A DNA stretch of 7,438 bases from Nitrospirota bacterium (GTDB lineage: Bacteria; Nitrospirota; UBA9217). This document shows positions 5,549-7,438 of this stretch, in pieces. The first letter of the stretch is position 1, and each line of letters opens with the position of its first letter. Location of the stretch: assembly GCA_027456925.1 (NCBI GenBank), contig DAIDTZ010000276.1, positions 1 to 7,438 of the forward strand, in the 5' to 3' direction. A program made the translations under genes and the position numbers. The notes under the pieces are model-generated. The model was not told the origin of the DNA and made no database searches. It saw nothing but the letters and a program-made list of their open reading frames with translations.

Positions 5549-7294
5549 GTGCCGGTAAAGTCATTCAATACGAGCCTCACCTCCAACGCGCTGACGGTAC
5601 TCTCCAGGCGCTATTTAAAAAAAGATGATGCCGGGAAGGTCGTAGAATCGCCTGAAGAAATGTTTCGCAGGGTGGCGAACAACATCGCCCAGGCTGAACT
5701 TCTGTACAACGGCCACGCGGATACCCGGTCGATGGAGGAAGAATTTTTCAGGGCGCTCTCAAGCCTGGAGTTCCTGCCCAATTCACCCACGCTCATGAAC
5801 GCAGGCCGGCCGCTCCAACAGCTTGCGGCTTGTTTCGTGCTGCCGATCGAGGATTCGCTCGAATCGATTTTCGACGGGGTCAAGAACACGGCATTGATCC
5901 ATCAAAGCGGCGGCGGCACGGGCTTCTCGTTCAGCAGGCTGCGGCCCAAGGACGATGCCGTACGCACCACCAGCGGCGCTGCCAGCGGCCCGGTTTCGTT
6001 CATGCGCGTCTTCAATATGGCCACGGAAGTGATCAAGCAGGGCGGCACCCGGCGTGGCGCGAACATGGGCATTCTTCGAGTTGATCATCCGGACATCCTG
6101 GAGTTCATCTCGGCCAAGGTCGGCAACAAGGAATTGGCGAACTTCAACATTTCCGTGGCAATGACCGAGGATTTCATGCGCGCCGTGGAGTCAGACGGCG
6201 ATCTTCCGCTCATCAACCCCCGTAATCGAAAAGTAGTAAAAACGCTGAAGGCCCGCCTGGTTTTCGACAAGATCGTGGAGATGGCCTGGCGAACGGGAGA
6301 TCCGGGAGTGGTGTTTCTCGACCGGATCAATCGCGACAACCCCACGCCGCAGCTCGGCGAAATGGAAAGCACCAATCCCTGCGGCGAACAGCCGCTCCTT
6401 CCCTACGAGCCGTGCAACCTGGGTTCCATCAATCTCGGCCTCATGCTCAAATCTGTCGGTAAGGCATTTGAGATAGACTGGGGCAAGCTGGAGCAAGCCA
6501 TACGAACGGGAGTGAATTTCCTGGACAATGTGATCGACATGAGCCGCTATCCGCTCGACGAGATCGACCGCATGGCCAAGGGCAACCGCAAGATCGGGCT
6601 TGGCGTCATGGGTTTTGCAGACATGCTGGTCCGGCTGGGAATTCCCTACGACTCAGAGGAAGCGGTTGGAACGGGCGAGGAGATCATGAAGTTCGTGCGG
6701 GAAAAAGGATGGGCCTGTTCCGCGGAACTTGCGCTGAAACGGGGCGTGTTCCCGAACCACCGGGGAAGCAGGTACGATCGCCCCGGAGGGCCGAAGCTCA
6801 GGACCGCGACGGTGACCACGGTCGCGCCCACGGGAACGCTCTCGATCATCGCCGGTTGCTCAAGCGGCATCGAGCCGCTCTTCGCGCTTTCCTTCACTCG
6901 CCACGTTCTGGGAGATGTGGATTTGCCTGAGGTCAATGAGTCTTTCGTCGGGACAGCCAGGGAAAGAGGGTTTTTCAGCGATTCGCTGCTTTTGCGGCTT
7001 ACGGCGGGAGCGTCAATTCAATCTATGAATGAGGTCCCGGAAGACGTAAAGCGTTTGTTTCGGACAGCTTTCAACATAGCGCCGGAGTGGCACGTGCGCA
7101 TGCAGGCTGCATTCCAGCGCCATACCGACAACGCCGTGTCCAAAACCATAAACTTTCCGCAACAGGCCACCCGGGAGGACGTGCGGAAGGCCTTTTTGCT
7201 CGCTTTTCGCGAAGGAGTGAAGGGGATTACGATCTTCCGGAGCGGCAGTAAGAACGAACAGGTCCTCACCTGCGCTGATCCGCTATACTGCTAG
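5549..7294 (+). CDS. nrdJ: Adenosylcobalamin-dependent (class II) ribonucleoside-diphosphate reductase
   Basis: NrdJ is a cytoplasmic enzyme that reduces ribonucleotides to deoxyribonucleotides, using adenosylcobalamin to make a thiyl radical and needing no oxygen. The 581-residue protein has the ten-stranded barrel motifs: [10 protein letters not shown] (77-86), QLAACFVLP (91-99), [13 protein letters not shown] (121-133), NPCGE (276-280), CNLGSINL (289-296) and [18 protein letters not shown] (426-443). Asn276, Cys278 (radical cysteine) and Glu280 form the active site; Cys95 and Cys289 are the expected redox pair. From memory these match T. maritima Asn320, Cys322, Glu324, Cys134 and Cys333. 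The N-terminus begins directly with [14 protein letters not shown], so there is no ATP-cone overall-activity domain. The tail is very short and ends Cys575-X5-Cys581, which could be the pair that passes electrons from thioredoxin. GTG start with a good ribosome binding site; 92 bases after the membrane-protein gene. Confidence 0.97.
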   Translation: MPVKSFNTSLTSNALTVLSRRYLKKDDAGKVVESPEEMFRRVANNIAQAELLYNGHADTRSMEEEFFRALSSLEFLPNSPTLMNAGRPLQQLAACFVLPIEDSLESIFDGVKNTALIHQSGGGTGFSFSRLRPKDDAVRTTSGAASGPVSFMRVFNMATEVIKQGGTRRGANMGILRVDHPDILEFISAKVGNKELANFNISVAMTEDFMRAVESDGDLPLINPRNRKVVKTLKARLVFDKIVEMAWRTGDPGVVFLDRINRDNPTPQLGEMESTNPCGEQPLLPYEPCNLGSINLGLMLKSVGKAFEIDWGKLEQAIRTGVNFLDNVIDMSRYPLDEIDRMAKGNRKIGLGVMGFADMLVRLGIPYDSEEAVGTGEEIMKFVREKGWACSAELALKRGVFPNHRGSRYDRPGGPKLRTATVTTVAPTGTLSIIAGCSSGIEPLFALSFTRHVLGDVDLPEVNESFVGTARERGFFSDSLLLRLTAGASIQSMNEVPEDVKRLFRTAFNIAPEWHVRMQAAFQRHTDNAVSKTINFPQQATREDVRKAFLLAFREGVKGITIFRSGSKNEQVLTCADPLYC

Positions 7295-7401
7295 AACCGT
7301 TCTCTTCCACCCCACGTGAATACCTTCCTAATCTGTGGGTAGACCAGCCAGCAGTAACTTTTTCGTCAATTACCTGTCTTCTTTGTAGGAATAAACCTGA
7401 C

Positions 7402-7438
7402 ATGAAAATCAGAAGTCTACTGATACCCATAGATGCGG
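7402..7438 (+). CDS. Start of an unidentified gene, cut off by the window end
   Basis: An ATG at 7402 opens twelve codons (MKIRSLLIPIDA) that run off the window. A purine-rich GTAGGA (7385-7390) lies 11 bases upstream, a somewhat long but usable spacing. The basic start followed by a hydrophobic stretch could be the first strand of a universal stress protein-like domain or the beginning of a membrane anchor; twelve residues cannot decide. The 107-base gap after nrdJ (7295-7401) shows no clear terminator: only a CCCAC/GTGGG pair with a ~20-base loop and a T-run near 7359-7363. Confidence 0.45.
   Translation, partial: MKIRSLLIPIDA

Overview
The window looks like an ordinary chromosomal stretch from a GC-rich (high-50s percent GC in most genes) Gram-negative bacterium. 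The short, ATP-cone-less B12-dependent ribonucleotide reductase, usable with or without oxygen, fits an anaerobe or facultative anaerobe. The protein sequences have the flavour of Nitrospirota or Desulfobacterota (Deltaproteobacteria-like) lineages. That placement is an impression from sequence style, not a search result. All genes lie on the + strand.

Bases 1-4488 are the 3' end of a nuo (respiratory complex I) operon. They hold the last ~470 codons of nuoL, then complete nuoM and nuoN. These are the three antiporter-like, proton-pumping membrane subunits. Each keeps its channel-lining Lys, Glu and His residues in register with the well-studied E. coli proteins, so all three look functional. 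A strong rho-independent terminator at 4547-4581 closes the operon.

Bases 4489-4754 are intergenic. After the terminator come a small hairpin flanked by an 8-bp direct repeat, then a 16-bp dyad resembling an FNR/CRP-family operator, then a TATACT -10 box directly in front of the next gene. That gene (4755-5456) encodes a multi-spanning membrane protein that I read as YwiC-like, a family of unknown function. It lacks a Shine-Dalgarno sequence and may be translated from a leaderless message. Its codon use is more AT-rich than that of its neighbours.

Bases 5549-7294 encode a complete adenosylcobalamin-dependent (class II) ribonucleotide reductase, NrdJ, starting at GTG behind a good ribosome binding site. 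It has all the active-site Cys, Asn and Glu residues but no N-terminal ATP-cone and a very short C-terminal tail ending in Cys. The window closes with the first 12 codons of another gene at 7402.

I see no mobile element, CRISPR array, tRNA or rRNA, and no clear new biological system. The best leads are the operator/leaderless-promoter arrangement before the YwiC-like gene, the degenerate heptamer repeat between nuoL and nuoM, and the sharp composition change inside nuoL.
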